Assembly (NCBI GenBank): GCA_037013685.1
Contig: CM072891.1
Coordinates: 12,934,501 to 12,998,500, forward strand
Length of the DNA: 64,000 nucleotides
Direction: 5' to 3'
From: Acridotheres tristis
Lineage: Eukaryota; Chordata; Aves; Passeriformes; Sturnidae
The position numbers and the translations under genes were made by a program. Every line of letters begins with the position of its first letter. Position 1 is the first letter of the stretch. The notes below the pieces were generated by a model that was not told the DNA's origin, did not search any database, and saw only the letters and a program-made list of their open reading frames with translations. This document shows positions 15,512-30,171 of this stretch, one piece after another.

Positions 15512-15537
15512 ATCTAGCAATATCCTGCTTGCTAGAT
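15512..15537. repeat. 9-bp hairpin
   Basis: ATCTAGCAA (15512-15520) and TTGCTAGAT (15529-15537) are exact reverse complements around an 8-base loop. It is a single short hairpin of a size that can occur by chance in a window this long. Confidence 0.7.
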
Positions 15538-16572
15538 GCATGTTTCTAGAGATTTGTTTCCTTTAAGACTACCAATTAGTTATATTTTGGAATCCTGGGA
15601 CATTGGTACATTAAAACTGATTTTGTTTTATATTAAACAAAATGAATATTCGAGACTTTATTCTCGGTGTACAGTGGGGTCCAGGTAATATAGAGGGATC
15701 CATGGGTACATGGAAAAGAGACCCCCAGATTTTTATTGTAGCTCACAGAAAAGTGAAACAATAGGAAATAAAAATTTTGTCTTGAATACCTGGGAGAAGG
15801 CTGAATCTTTTGAAGGCTATGAACTCGTTAAGTTAGTACCCAGAATGCTTGGGAGGAAGCAAGCATTCATCGTGTTTCTTCTGTTTACCTTGGAGCTCTG
15901 CAGCAATCTAGTCTTGTAATTTTTCCCTCATACCAAACCACCTTCTGTGATATCCATAAGCCTTCATGCCCCCATTAAACAACTGCTGTTTAATTAAATT
16001 TCCCCTCTCTAAGAAACTTTGGTGCGTGTGTGTGCGTATGCATGTTGCAGACATAAAACCCAATAAGAAGAGCACTCTTGCGTTCTTTGCTGTTTTATGT
16101 TATCACTACCATAACTCTGTAAAAATTTCCTTGCCAGGTCAATGTAATCTTTGGAAACATCGTGTTCTACATGCTGCTAGGAAGCTAAGAAATTTATTCT
16201 GAGTGGTTCAGTTAACTGGTCTTCTGTGACATTGATGTACCACTGACCTGAGTTCTTTATTTTCAGGCCAGCCCCAGGATTTAGAGGCTTTGTCTACCAA
16301 CATCCTGCCCGTGTGAACTGCTGACAATTATGGATTTGTTCATGAAGGATGATGTTTTATTTCAAAGCTTTTACATATTTTTAAATGTTTCCCTTCAGAT
16401 AAATCTTTTGTTTAACCTTTCTATCACTGAATTTTAGGAAAACTTTAGGGAAAATAGATTTTTCTCCTTTACTAATTTTCAGAAAGGAGATCTGATGATA
16501 CCTTTTTTTACACAGAGATACTCACAATGTAAATGTTTCCTTCATAATGGGTTTTATATTTCTTTGGTTTGC

Positions 16573-16620
16573 AATTATAAAATAAGAGTCTATAATTTAT
16601 AAATTATAAAATAAGGGTCT
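16573..16620. repeat. 19-bp direct repeat flanking an 18-bp AT palindrome
   Basis: AATTATAAAATAAGAGTCT at 16573-16591 recurs with one change (AGGGTCT ending) at 16602-16620, giving a period of 29. Between and overlapping them, TATAATTTATAAATTATA (16591-16608) is a perfect palindrome made only of A and T. This is probably a local slippage duplication. Confidence 0.75.
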
Positions 16621-19600
16621 TCTGAGCTAGGAACATAATAGAAAATAAGTGGAAAATTTTCATGACAAATTCTTGATAGGGGGAGGGAGATTTTTCTTCA
16701 TGTCGATGGAGCATCACCTACCATTTGGAACATTTTCATAACAATGAATTGAATTTGGTTTTTCCAGGTCATTAGTTTCTTCACAATGTAATCTCTGATG
16801 TTTCTGAGGAACCCAGATAAAAATTGCTTAGTTTGGGAAATGGGAAGGAGAGAGAGTCTAGTAAGATATGAGATTGTGCTTTTAATATGAGTTGCAATAT
16901 CATCTTATAAATCCACAAATAAAAATTTCTGTACTGGGTTAAGGACCTCTGCTAGTGAAATCATACATAGAATTTGCATCCCTCCTTCTGATTTTGCCTA
17001 ATACCACTTCGAGTTGTGTATAAATATCATGGTCATATTCTGATTCTTGGTTGCTATTATACCACACTTTCATTCCTATTTTGGTGGCATGGGAGCAGGT
17101 TGTCAAGGGGCTCAAAAGGTTGTTTGGTTTTCTTATTGTATGGAATTAAAATTGCATTTAAAGCTCACTTAAATTCTACTTCCCTAAGGTACCCCTAGAA
17201 TTGTAATTGTAGTCTCCAGACTTTTGTCAAGGTTCTCTCTATCTACCTGCAAGCTTACCTGGATCAAGACTGAAGCAAAGAAAGTTATTTATAAATATGA
17301 ACTGCATACAGGTTGTGTTTGACTTTGTAGTATCCTGTTCATTTCTAAAAAGCATGAAACGTGGCACTGCATGATACAAATTAAGAGGGTAGTACAAAAT
17401 TCCCAAGTCTGGAGAAGAGAGTTGCTTGTCTGTTTGCCTTCATGGCTGGTTGCATTCATGGTGTCCAAGATTATTTAGGAATCAAGGTACACAAGGCAGA
17501 GATCTTTCAGAATTACTACTGAATCCCTTCCACTGATGTTTGCTGGTCTTTAGCCCTTTTGGTGCACAGACAATGTTGGTGATATTTGCTGATGTTCATT
17601 GGAATCCCTTTATTTTTTATGTTCGTTTCCTTTGACTCGGCTTGTCAGCAGAATCCTATTGCCACTGCAGTTCAAACAAGTTTGGATTAATGCAAAGGCT
17701 TGTCAGTTGTTTGCACAAAAACGTCTTTGACATTGCTCAGAATTAATGTCACACTGAGGCTGGGAGGTGCTGTTCAGGGAAGGAGCCATCTCCACTGCAC
17801 TAAGCTGTACATGTTTTGTAACTGCTGGCAGTACATGGACTGCTTTTACTTACAGTTTTGCATGATTTTTACACTGCATCCAGACTCAAGGTTTTGTTTT
17901 TCCTCTTAGTTTATTTGTAAAGGGTTTTCTGGAGGATGGTGAGATGGAATCCCAAATATCCTACATTTTCCTCAAGAAATATAGAAACAGACCTCATTCC
18001 ATTTCCTCTTAACTGTCTTAAAGACATACCTCAGTTGCACCATTTTAGTATAAGCTGTTAGATTGATGTTTCCTGAAGACTGTGACTTTTTTTTTCCTCT
18101 TATGTTAGCCCTACCACGTTCTTGTATCTGATCCTGATCGACTGTGGTTGTATGAACCTTCTTCACAGCTTTCTGCTTCACATATTTTAATTTCCTTACC
18201 CAGTGGTCATTACTTGGCCAGGATTCCAAGGGACAAGTCTGTATCTGGTGTTTCATAATAACATGTGAAACTATGTTTCTGACGTGTTTGCATTTTTGTT
18301 TTATTTTTTAGAAATATGTTTTTGTGTTGTCCCTCATTAGTATAGTCAAGGATTTAAAGAGGAAACACTATAATCTGATGTGCCTGGTAAGTGTTTAGGA
18401 GGCTGACAAGGCATAGAACTGCTTTTAATAATAAGGTTTACAGCTCGTATCATGACAAGTATCTTGACCAGATGAAGGATGTGTTTTCATAGCATTCCCT
18501 ATTCATTTTTGGCTAGTGCTTATTGTACACTAATGCCTGCAGCTTAATTTGCAAGAGACACAACGTGGATGCAGTCTTTTTACAGGACCATGCAGATAAT
18601 TTCCTACTCTTCAGCCTTGGAATCCGTTTTTTTTTTCAACTTAGTTTTAATGTTCCTTTCTGGCAAGTTGGGGAGGTTTTTGTATAATACAGCTGCACCA
18701 TTCTCAGTTAATTAGTCCCCTGCAAACAGAGCAATGAGGATATTGCTGTGATCAGCTGTGAGAAGCCACTGGATGTAGAGATTGCTGTCCCATTTGGCTG
18801 TCTACAGAAGATCCATCTCTTAAAGAAGCCAAGTCTATTTGCTGGCACCTTTCCAAGCAGTAGCAAACTGGAAGAATGGAAAGAGACCAAAAACCAGGAC
18901 ATCCTACTCACTTCTTTGTGAATGAGAAGGAATTGGGCCTCTGTTATGTTGGTGGGAGCAGTTTGCTTCAGCACTTCAGCTTATTGCTGGAGAATGACCT
19001 GTGATGATGAGTTTATAATTCTAAATCTCTGGTCGGATTGTAACATTTATAACATTTTGTTTTCACTTGAGAATAAAATCGTTATACACAATAAGTTCAG
19101 GCTTGTGGAATTAGAAAATTTCATTCTTGCTTCAGATGGTGTGTTAGCTTTTCTTAAAATGATGGTTGCTTATGAATCAGATTCAGTTATTCAGCAAAGA
19201 TAGAAAAATCTTGTTAGGCTGGCTTGACCATTTTTTAATCTGTACATCAGTAGAGAGTATACAGGGGCTAGAGAATCTTTACATAACAGATTTAGGATTG
19301 ATAGATTTGTTCCCTTAAGTGTTCCTTTTGTTTATAAACAACAGAAAATTTGTTAATATTAAAAAGTTATAATCACAATGTATCTCCCTACTCAAAATGT
19401 ATTTCTCTAGGGCTGGTGATGTGCTATGACTGCTTTTCATTACACTGATTCATATTAGCTTGCTTGTATGCTTCTGAGTGTATTGCTCATTCCTTTTGTC
19501 CAATGTTAGACTATAAGGTTTATGATCCAGGAGCTGCCTTTTTTTGTGTTTCCACCTCTTTGTCCCAGTGGGATTTTTCATTCAGTAGGATCCCTATCCA

Positions 19601-22600
19601 TTACAGTAAGATGAATAATAATTGTAGCCATAAAACGACTTAAACATTTAATCTGTAATGCTAAATTCAATATGATTTTTAGTGCTTGCTTTTATGTATG
19701 TATCATTAATATTTTGTTTAGTTATATGTATTGCATATTTGCTATTATGTGTGTATGAAAAAAACCCCAAACTCTCAAGGAATCCACGTATCAGAAGTCA
19801 GATTCAGTAATTTATCTCAGATATCTCCTACATGTCGATGACCTTTGTCATTGATAGTATATTTACATCTTTGGTTCTGAAGCAGCTCAGGGATTTAAGA
19901 AATTATCTTGGATACTTTTTGTGCTCCCATTCCTTGATAACTTAAATAAGTTAATAACTGACCACGTGTATGCTAAATCTGTTTAACTGTGGATTGAAAC
20001 AGGTTCATTTCTGTGCTGATTGGTCTGGTGTATATTAGTTAATGATAATTTTAGCAGTAAGCATGAATATCTATCCTGTGCTTTTAAGATTGAGCAGGCG
20101 AATAAGTGAAGGAGCCATTGGAATAAGAGGCTTTTCTCACCTTTTGGTGAAATGTCTAGAGCTTACTCGTGCCCTTTTTCATTCTTAAGGTGCACACACA
20201 CAGTTGTGTATTTTGTACAAAGGGATAAAATCTGTTGAAGCATCTGAAGAAGTCCCAAGATGATGCAACCAAGGTAATGTTTGGCTTGATAAAAAAGCTC
20301 TGCCAGTTCTTCTCTTCCTGGGCTGCCCCTTCAGGATTCATTTAACAGACAGACATTATTTTGTTGTGACTTCATGGTGGATGGACACTGGTTCCAGAAC
20401 GTCCTGTTCCTTGCTGATATAAGCATCATGTTCATACAGGTGCTCTGCTGTCCTGCCTCTGTAGTAAGACAGTCTGGGTTTTCTCAGCGCAGTGTTGATG
20501 TTTCTCCTTCTTCATGGTTTCTCTTGGAGAGTTTTCTTTTGGTAAAGCCACACACAGTGCTTGAAAAAAAGAAAATAATATCATTCTTTACTGATAAGAG
20601 TCTGATATTTTATTTCTGTAGTAGCTGTAATTGGTCTTGCTGGCATACAAATCCACAAAGTAGATTTTAACTTCTCTCCTGTAGCAAGTAACATACTACT
20701 GTTAGCTGTTGCCAACAATTTGGTGCTGAAAGTAAGCTTTAAGTCTCTGAGGATGCTTCTGTCTCTTATCACTGTCTGAGAAAGAGTGGTGACCCCTCCT
20801 GACAGCAGATGTATGGAGTCCACAAGAACTAGTTAGGGCTAATTCCATGTGATGCAATTTTTCCTCTCAACATTGCAACTCTTTTGCCTAAGTCTGTTTT
20901 ATCCAGCTTGAATTCATTTTAGAATTTAGAAACAAGGCAATAGTGTTGTCTGATTGAAAGGAAGTTGTAAATAAGTTTTCTAAGCATGCTGCTAGTACAA
21001 GGCACAATAGTGTATATTACTCTCTTCATTTATGCAATAACATCTCCAGCAAATTCTCTACTGCTGTTGCCAACTTCTTTTGTTTCCAGCTGATTGCCTC
21101 CCTGTCTCTGCTTATACGTAGAGTGGTCTTCTACTCTGTGCCTTTATATCTCAAAAAATCCCTGCATATGTACAAAACCTGACAACAGAAAACTAAATGC
21201 AAAGATATTATCAGCACATCTGATTTTTTTCATCAAATTTTCTATATATCACATTTTTAAATGTTAGGTTCTCAGAAGAAAAAAAAAAAGAAAAAAAATA
21301 ATTTTTGTTCAGACTTCTTAATCCCGAAACAATAGACAAAAAGCTTTCTAGGAAGAGTAAAGCTTTTCCAGAAACAGTAGATCATTTAGCCCTAGCACAA
21401 ACAATGAAAAATAGAAAGCTTATTGAATTCCCAAAAGTAGAACTGCATGAAAGAGTACTGAGAGTGCCAGAGTGGAAATACACAGAATTATAACTTGGTT
21501 TTCCCCTGTTGGTTTCACAGCTCATCTAAGTTGCTGCTTATCTGTGAGGAATCAGCATTAATTTGCATCTGTGGAACTGGACAGACTCTTTAGTGTGCAG
21601 GCTGCCTGTCAGAACAACTATTTGAAATTTAGTCTCAAGACTTTTTAAATCTTACTGAAAAATTACCTTGATGTTCTCTTGGAGTATCTAATATTTTTGC
21701 ATCTTGAGGTTTTCAGATAACCACTTGTGAGTGGTATATAACATGAATGATAGAACTTTAAGTATATCCATATGGAAAGTGTAGGAACAGCTGTTTATGC
21801 ATAAGGTGATACATTGATGTGTCTTGTTAATTAATCATTTTCAAGTCATAGGAAGTAGAGAGTGTATCAGTGTTTACTGCACAGCAGTATGGCTAGCAAA
21901 TGATTTGTGAAATCACTGTCCATTCTAACTGGGATGACTTTATTAAAGGACAGTATCTATGACCAACAGTTTTAGTTTGAAGGGTGCCACTTGTTTATCA
22001 TGGCACACACTCAGTGACTGAGTAATCAAGAATGTGCACTACATTTTACTATTGGAAACAGATTCAAAGAGTAGTTGATCCTCACAAATCACTTAAGAAC
22101 ATATTATGGCACAAAAATGCTCATATTGATTTCAGTGAAAACTCTGATCTGGAGTTTGCAGATTCTGTCTGGGGAGGATTCAGTTTTCTAAGTATGTATC
22201 AGAGCAGTGCACTGTGCCCATGTTTTCGTATTATTATTACTTTTCTGAGGAATTTTATCTTGCTGATGTAATGCTTTCTCAGAATTCCTCACATAGGTCA
22301 AGCTTCTATTTGTGTATGACAGTATAGTATTATATACACAAGCAGACAAGGATGTTCCAAATTCCATAAATCCTTTTTCCTTCTGTATACATTATTGTTA
22401 GTGCTCTGGAATGGATGCCTGAGAAAATCATCAGATTATCATGTCAATACCGAAGTTAAGTATCTCTAGAATGCTTGCAATTAGAGAAAATGTTTTTCCA
22501 GGAATTACAATTGAAAAATGCTTAGATGTGTGTTCCTTATTTTCAGCAGTAGTACCATTTAGTGATGTGTCTGTTTGCAATGGAAGGCAACAAGCCTTTT

Positions 22601-23230
22601 ATCAGAGCCTGTTGGAATCCGTGTTTTCCTGAGGATGTGCTTTCGATTCCAGGGGAGTGTGCTGATGGAAGCATTCCTTACAATTCTCTTGCTACTGAGA
22701 CGTCTCAAAAATTTAGCTGAAGCATTTTATTCTGGCAATTTTTTTCATAGACAAGAAAAACTGAGTCCACAGGGTAGTTCGAATTATCTGAGAGCTTTGT
22801 GGGAAAAATGGTGATTTTCTGACTGATGACAAAGTATTTGTTTCATGCTGTAACATTTTTCAACAGCATCTGGGAAGATTACTCTTGTATGCATTTCTGA
22901 TCTATACAGGGTACACACGAGAAAAGGTTAATCTGAATACCAGGAAAAATATCTACAAAAAATTTTTAGGTATGGAAATAAAGTTGTTTGTTTAACCTCA
23001 GCTTCTGATGATAATGAGTGTAGTTTTCTTCATGGTTTTCTTTGCAAGTTTTGGACCACTCCAAGGATTTAATTTCTGCCAGCAATTAGAGTCTTCTGTC
23101 CCTTAAAAGGCAGTATCCTTTGTCTGATACTCTAGTAAAATTTCTAATTTCTTTTTCTTTGCAGTTTTCTTTGCCTTTCTTTGTCTCTTTGTGATATGTA
23201 TTTTTAAAAATTGTAGTAGCTAGAATAGAC

Positions 23231-23287
23231 TTTTGAATATCAGAGAATTTTGAGTATCAGACTTTTGATACTTTTCGTATCAGAAGG
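23231..23287. repeat. Short degenerate tandem repeat (~15-17 bp unit, ~3 copies)
   Basis: Units are TTTTGAATATCAGAGAA, TTTTGAGTATCAGAC and a third, longer one that begins TTTTGATAC and ends GTATCAGAAG. The third unit also contains the inverted pair GATAC/GTATC. It is a small minisatellite-like duplication with no coding content. Confidence 0.6.
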
Positions 23288-26200
23288 CCCTAGACACGTG
23301 CAAATACTCTGTGTTTCATCATTGCAAAGTTTTCATTGAATCCTAAGCAAAGCTCCTATAAATACTGACTAATTTATATAGCTCAGGTATCATAATGACG
23401 GTAATCTTGACTTGGTTTTGAATTAAGCTGTTCAGATTTTGTCTCTTTTGAGAGTCCTATAAGTCTTATGGTTTGCATCAGAAAATTTCGAACTAGATAT
23501 GAGTGGAGGGCAGTGCTGTGAATGGTCAAGGACAAGACTGCTCAGTGTAATCCAAACATATCCAAAAATTTTCACCAGCTTTACTCATTGGCCAGTACAA
23601 GAAAATAACATAGACTTCTCTAGAGACCTTTTCCAAAATATTTTAAACAATTTTTCTTCTGGCTATGCTTTTTATTTAGTCATTCCTTCCATCAGTTCTG
23701 TGAAAGGACTGATTTCTTACCTCATTCATTGATTGCTTGGAATAAAATGTCAACTGAATAGGAATAAACAGGTCAAGAAATAGAAAAGTTAATTGCCTCT
23801 AACAGATTTATGTTTGTAATGTGCTGTTCCCTAATGCATTCCAGTTTTCTCAACTTTCCGCTTGCTTTGTATTTCTTTATACCTCATGAACTCCATAACA
23901 ACAAAAAAATAAGCTTAGAGTGTTTCCTTTATACTGTGCTGAAGTGCACTTAGGAATTGAAGAGCCTCAGTTTTCTGTCTAGGAATGCCTGCCCAGCCCC
24001 AGTGGAGTGCAATTATAGCCAGACATCAGGAAAAAATAAGGTACTTTGTGGGTATGTATTTTTTAATTATTAGGGTTTTAATATTGAGATAGTTGTGCAT
24101 CTGCTCTCGTCTCGATAGTTGTGTTGCCTTATGTATTTATTCTGCTCTTCAGGATGACATGTCATGGATGTTTTAGTTACCAGCCCCTACACTCTTGGAC
24201 TAATAGCTCTTTCTGAGGGTTTAGGGCAAGAAACCAAATCAGTTCTCTGTCACTTCTTTCCCTTTTAGCCTTATTAAGAGATAAAATAATTAGCAATGCT
24301 TTTCCCCAAACACATAATTCCCAAATTCATAGTGACAATTTATCCATGGTTTATCCATCACTGACTTAAGATTGTTTATGATATATTTATATTATGTCCA
24401 TGTTCTAGAATGTGTATATATATCATTCTGTCTATATTATTTTTAGACTTTGAGAGAATATTGTTAGGGCAGACTGAGTCCTTTTATGAGAAAATTTAAG
24501 TCACTCATTTTAGGAATTTTTTCCCTTATTGTCCAGGTATTTAGAAACAATGGTGACCACTGTAAATGTGCAAATACCAACGTGAATGATTAATGTTTTT
24601 TAACCATTTACCTAAATTTCTTTTGGTTCCAAGATCCCTATAGTTTTATATATTGATCTTACCAGAACTGGAGCCCGCTCAATTATTTTGAAACTAGTGT
24701 AAGTTTTAATTCTTCATTAACTTAGATACAATGTTAGCATGAGGCCCTAGGGAGACCTGAACTGCAGGTCTCAAAATTTTGAACTAGATACAAAGTTTAG
24801 CTTAGGATAATTGCAGGGATTCTGGCATTCCTGCAAAGCCCTGTCTCCATTAGCACCAGCCACACACTATCTGGTGCTATTATTGCAGTGTGGAAATATA
24901 GCTGACAAAAGTTAACAAAAGTCCTTCTCTGGCTCAGCAGAATTAAAAGCTGCCAATTAGTGAAACCCAGAAAGTTACCCCTTGGAGAATTTAATTGCTT
25001 AGAGGTCAAAATTAGTTCACCCAAGTTTAGGGGACAGGTACTAAATACAACTGAGGTAGCAGTTTGCTTTGTTGTACAATAAAACCCTCACATCCAGTAC
25101 TGTTCCATGTACTCTTGTGGTTAGAGAAGAAATCCCAGAAATTTGTTTTCCAAATGTTGTATCAATAGCCTGTGCATACACAATGCTAAATTTGTAGTCT
25201 CTTGATGGAGACTGCACTTAGACACCATGGTATCTGAAATGGTAGTTGAAATCTGGCAGTGTGTTTAATGAGGGCCTTGGATTTTTGCATGTAAGGGCAG
25301 GTTTACAGTAAAAATCTGGTGTTCAGTAGTCTCACTCCAGAAAGGGAATAAAGGAACAGGAGCTGAGCTGTCCCTGTAGGTGTATGGTTGTAACCATCTA
25401 CAACAGCTTGCTAATTTCTTGACTGAAGTTATAACAATCATTTATGCATACTATGGTTTTCTCTTAATTTCTCCGTTTTTCAGGAGCCATGTTGGTCTCC
25501 AGAAGCTGACAGTGATAAGGCTGTAATGGCTGGGAAATGTGCCTGATTTGAGCACATATATTCTGAACAATGGTAATGATCCTAAACATTACTCATAAAA
25601 ATGTCACCTGGTGGTGATCTCTACGTGCAGCTGCCTTGACATCATTTAGATTGGGCCAGGACTAACTCAGCTTTCAGCTACCAGTTTGTAATACAAGCCT
25701 TAAAATATGTGAAACATAAGAACCTCATGTTTGAGTTCCTACTGTGTCACCATTTATTAGCAGTAATCGTTTAGTAAGTTTTTTGTTAAGCAAAATATTA
25801 CAGTTTTCTAAGTGTGACCATGTACATTTTATCTATTTTCAATCCAAGTAATTGACAATTTCTTGTAAAAACAAGGCAGATTTTATATAGGAGGAAAGAG
25901 AATGGGAAATGTAGATTGAAGTGCATGTGCCAAGTAAAAGCACAAGCACTTTAACTACTCTAATATGCTTGGACCCTGATTTTATAGGAAATGAAATGTG
26001 TCAAAGACAAAGGAGGAGGAATTCTGAGCCCTGAAGATTAATGATAGTGCACTCCTTTTCAGATAGAAACCCCTCATAATTAGTCTTGATCCTTATTTTG
26101 AAATGGCTTCAAGTGGTTCAGCTCAGTTTGAAAGAGAATTTAAGTTTATGTTTCAGCTTCCAAGAGGTATTAGAGGATTTTGGTGTTACTACATTTTTCC

Positions 26201-28134
26201 TTGTTAATTAAAGGCACAGATACTCATTCCCATTTCAGCACATATTAAACCCCTGTTGGAGAATGATTCCCCACAGCATCACAGCTCAGTGAAGCAGGTG
26301 TTTGACTAATGTTCAGTGAGGATGAAAACATTTCAGGACAGATGTTCAGAGAAAAAGAAAACATAATCATTATTGCTAGGTAATTAGAAATTAATTGAAT
26401 TTTGCTTTAATAGTGCCTTAGTCCATAACTGCTGGAAGATGGTAAAGCTGTAGGAAAAGTCCTGTTCATCATATATATCCATTTCTTGGTGATCTATTTC
26501 CAGTACTACAGTGGATTGTAGTCAGGCATACTTCAGATGGTTTCAGTACACCAGGGAGGGAAACAGCATCTAACCACAGTAAAGTGGAAGTCATCCTAGC
26601 CTGATTACATCTCCATTCAGTGTAACTCTAGATTAAACACACCTACACAACACTGAGGTCCTAATTGTAGATTCACTTGAAAAAAATTGCTGTTAAGATG
26701 GCCAGCAGGAACTTGCTAGTTGCTCTTTTGAGAATATCTCTTGAAGACAAAGTTTAATGTAAGATGCTCTTTTTAAACTCCTAATGGCTATCAAGCCTAA
26801 TAAAAGCAGTCTGAACCATCCAAATATGGCTACCTAGTAGTGCTTAAATACTAATTAAAGATACTTATCATTCTGGAATGGGGAACCTTATTGAAGTCAG
26901 TTCACAATTTCTGCTGACAAGCTATTATATTCTATAAATGATAGGTTAATTAACATATCATAGCCATGGGGGAGGTACTGTTTGCTTTGTTTGTCCTTGA
27001 AAGAAAAATGACATCTTGGCAGATGAGCTTAACAAGTAGTGTTGTGTCCTGTGAAGAGATCTGAAGTCAAAGAGCTCTTTGAAAAATGGAGTTTCTCAAG
27101 TCTGTTTACTTGTAACAACTGTCTCTAGGAAATAAATTCTAAGGGAGGATATTTAATGAATGCTGTACTTTTAATCTAATAGAATCTTTCTCTATGTTTG
27201 TACTTCATTTTTCTGTTACTCTTCCAAGGATAAGGTAGTATAGATAAAAAGTTTTCTTTTTGTTTGCTACCTGTCATTTATGACCTGTTGTGCCTTGATG
27301 GTGGATCCTTGTAAGACAAAACTTTTCAGCATGCTCCATTATTCCTGTTTCTAATAGTTTGGATGCTCACTAATAATGTCATGATTATTCTGAGAGCATG
27401 AAAAAAATCTTCTGCAAACCAGAAAAACCTATAGAAGGAATAATTTTGTGTGGGTTTTTTTCCCTTAGGCAAAACCTATTTTCCACTTAGCCACAGAAGG
27501 GTCCTGAGATCTGACATGCTCTTTATTTTCCCCAAGTTTTTAATTACTTATTTAATTTTTATTTAAATCGTATAACTCTTCTGCAAAGCATGCTATGTTG
27601 CATTCCTGACAAAGTCAAGATTCTTCTTTTAGTGATACTCCTTTCTGTAGCATAAGTGGGGAACCCACGGAGGTAGTGTAATTTGAGCATGATAATTCTC
27701 TCTGCACTATTAAACACTGAGGGTTTAATTCCTGAACATAACCTCAGTCCAGAAGAAATGAAACTGCTAATCAATTTCCCTCCCTTAGTCTCATGCACTC
27801 AAGTGGTATTGCACTGAGTGTATTGCAGAAGATTCTCTGAGGCTGTGTTTCAGTTTCTGATCATTGTATTCGTCATTCAGATTGATCTGGCATAAAGCAG
27901 GATTAGCAAAGTCCCCATCCAAGATTAATTCAGGCACCTACTGTGAGTACTGGTCTCTTCAGTCATCTTTGACAGGACCAGCACAGCCACACCTTCTTGC
28001 ATTTAAAATGGAAATGTGTTGAGTGAGACTGGTATCTCTCACTGGCCTCAGACCAGTGGGAAAGTTTGGGGCAAGGAAGACTTACCTTTGGTAAAGGAGA
28101 GTAGGTTTAGGGAAGATTTAAACAAACTGGACAT

Positions 28135-29205
28135 ACACAAGTTCACGAGCAGACCTGACGGCAAGTGCTGATGGAATTGGTTGATGTCATGGCAAGGTCA
28201 CTCTTAATTGGCTTTGAGCAGTCATTGTGTTTGGGGGAGATTCCTAAGAGCTGGAAAAAGGCAAATGTCATTCTTATCCTAAAGGAAGAGGCTCTTGGGA
28301 GCTACAAACTGGCCAGCCTTACTTCAGGGAAAGGGAATCCATGAGGCTGAAAATCAGGGAAACAATTTCTAAACATATTAAAGCCAGAAGGTGATTTGGG
28401 GTTGGCATTCAATTACGAAAGGACTTTCTTGTCAATCAACGTGACAGCCTGCAAGGTTGACTGGCTCAGGAGCTGAGAGGAGAGCTGTGAATGCTCTTTA
28501 TCTTGATTTGAGCTTTTGGCACAGTCTGAAATGCATCCTCAAGTCAAACTTACAAAGTAAGTGGACAGCGGGGTGGAGTGCAAATTAGCTGAGCTGCTGA
28601 TTTAAAGGTTTTTCAGCAGCAGCACAAAGTCCAGTCACTGGTGGTGTACCCCAGAACCAGCAGGACCAATTCTGTTCAGCATCTTCATGGAAGACTTGGA
28701 TGATGGGGACAGAGTGCACCTCAGTTTTACACCCTGATATTCTAAGGGACCCCGACAGCCCAGAGAATGTCCTGCCAGGAATCTGGTGGAGTTCAACAGA
28801 GGGAAGTGCCAAGGTCTGCACCTGGGGAGGAACAACCCCACGCACTAGAGCAGCACTGGAAACCAAGTGGCTGAAAAAGAGCTTGGCAAAAAAAGACCTG
28901 GGGGTCGTGCTGGATGACAAGCTGAAGGAATCAGCAACAAATGTTAGCATTTGTTTTAGGCTGCGTCAGGAAAAGTGATTATTCCCCTCTACTCAGCACT
29001 GGTTGAGGGCACATCTGAAATGTTGTATTCAGTTCTGGGCTCAACAGTACAAGAAAAATGTGGACTTGGAATGAATCCAGGGAAAGGCCATGAAGAAGAT
29101 TAAGGGATTGAAAAATCGGCCATGCTAAATCAGCTGGGATTGTTCATCCTGGGGAAGACTTGGAGGGGAAGAAACCTATCAGATATTTTAAAGCAAAAAG
29201 AGTAT
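28135..29205 (+). mobile_element. CR1 LINE ORF2 remnant (reverse transcriptase part), sense orientation
   Basis: A decayed ~1.07 kb copy of the 3' half of CR1 ORF2. Reading through frameshifts, the order of CR1 landmarks is preserved. First is a segment like ELVDVMARSLLIGFEQS, then 'KSWKKANVILI', then the region before the RT active site (CAATTCTGTTCAGCATCTTC at about 28666-28685, giving 'ILFSIFMEDLDDG'). Next come 'KKDLGVVLDDKLKES' near 28890-28930, 'CCCTCTACTCAGCACTGGTT', CAGTTCTGGGCTCAACAGTA, and finally AAGATTAAGGGATTG with the GLF-L segment near 29140. The YADD-type catalytic block has been lost by internal deletion around 28725-28750, and multiple stops are present. In active CR1 the protein reverse-transcribes its own RNA at a nicked target. 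This copy cannot do so. The terminal 3' repeats are missing. Confidence 0.85.
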
Positions 29206-30171
29206 CCTCCTTAACCAAGGACACACACTGAGGCCTGTCCGTGCAGGTCTAAGCAAGACCTTTACAGTCTGAAAGGTCTTTCAAAAATAGGCTAGAAAAG
29301 TTGCTTAATCATCATAGCACATTTGTTGAGAACAATGTTAGTGGTGGCTTCTGCTCTGTAACCACAGCAGCTCATTGTAAGCCCTTGTGTTTCAGAAAAA
29401 AGGTCATTTAGGAGATCTACCTTGCTTTTAAAGCTCTTTTTGATGGCAGCCAGCTTAGAAGGAATTGTTACTGATGAAGACTTGCTTAACACAGTCCCCA
29501 ATACAGTCCTGAAAAGTAGTCAGGTAGTAAAAATTATGGTCTGTATCCACGGACAGGCATCAGCCAGCCAAAGACATTGTATAGAGCCAGATTGGTTTTA
29601 CAATTTGTGTAGCTTGATCACATATTAACTGTAGATATTTCCACATTAGGTTGCTTTAGAGTTTAGCTGAATGATGCAGCTCATGAGCATGCTTGGGGGT
29701 GTGCTGTGTTTTTTATGCTTACTGATACTCCTGGCCACAGGGGTATTGCCCTAAATTTCCTCGTGTACTGAACATAATGCATCAGAGAGAAGAGATTTAA
29801 ACAGTTCTGACATTCCTCGTTGCATATTTTTTTGCTTCCCTGAGCCAGAAATGCTAAATTCCTGGATCATTATCTAAAGCTACTGTCTACATAGACTCAT
29901 GGAGCTGCTTCTTTCCTTCCACTTCACAAATTTTTCGTCTTCTGCAGTATTAGCATACGCACTCGTCTCACTATTTGAGTTGGAGTCAATGTTCCAGCAC
30001 TAACTATCTTCTTCCTGTCTGCTCTCAGCTAAAACTTAAACTGATCATGTAAGAAGAAACACAGGACTCTTTAGCATGCATTTCAGAATTTAAGGAATTT
30101 TCTTTAAACTACCATTTGGAATTTAATTTTAAAACTTTCCAGTGTACTTGTTTTTTTTCCTGTAATGGGAG

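Larger units (their letters stand above)
13416..28134. other. Intergenic DNA, no gene recognised
   Basis: About 14.7 kb of AT-rich sequence downstream of FUT8. The open frames are all below about 100 codons with no recognisable protein. Items seen: extra AATAAA signals at 14056 and 14279 (possible distal FUT8 ends), an inverted repeat at 15512-15537, a duplicated AT-rich unit with palindrome at 16573-16620, an A-rich tract at about 21280-21300 and a small degenerate tandem at 23231-23287. No tRNA-like, snRNA-like or CR1 sequence was recognised, though very old repeats could be missed by eye. Confidence 0.6.

Noticed and set aside
21305..21493. 62-codon charged frame after an A-rich tract
   Set aside because: No known family, no splice or promoter support, and a length expected by chance.
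28700..28978. 92-codon frame in the 28-29 kb repeat
   Set aside because: It is a fragment of CR1 ORF2 (contains KKDLGVVLDDKLKES), not an independent gene.
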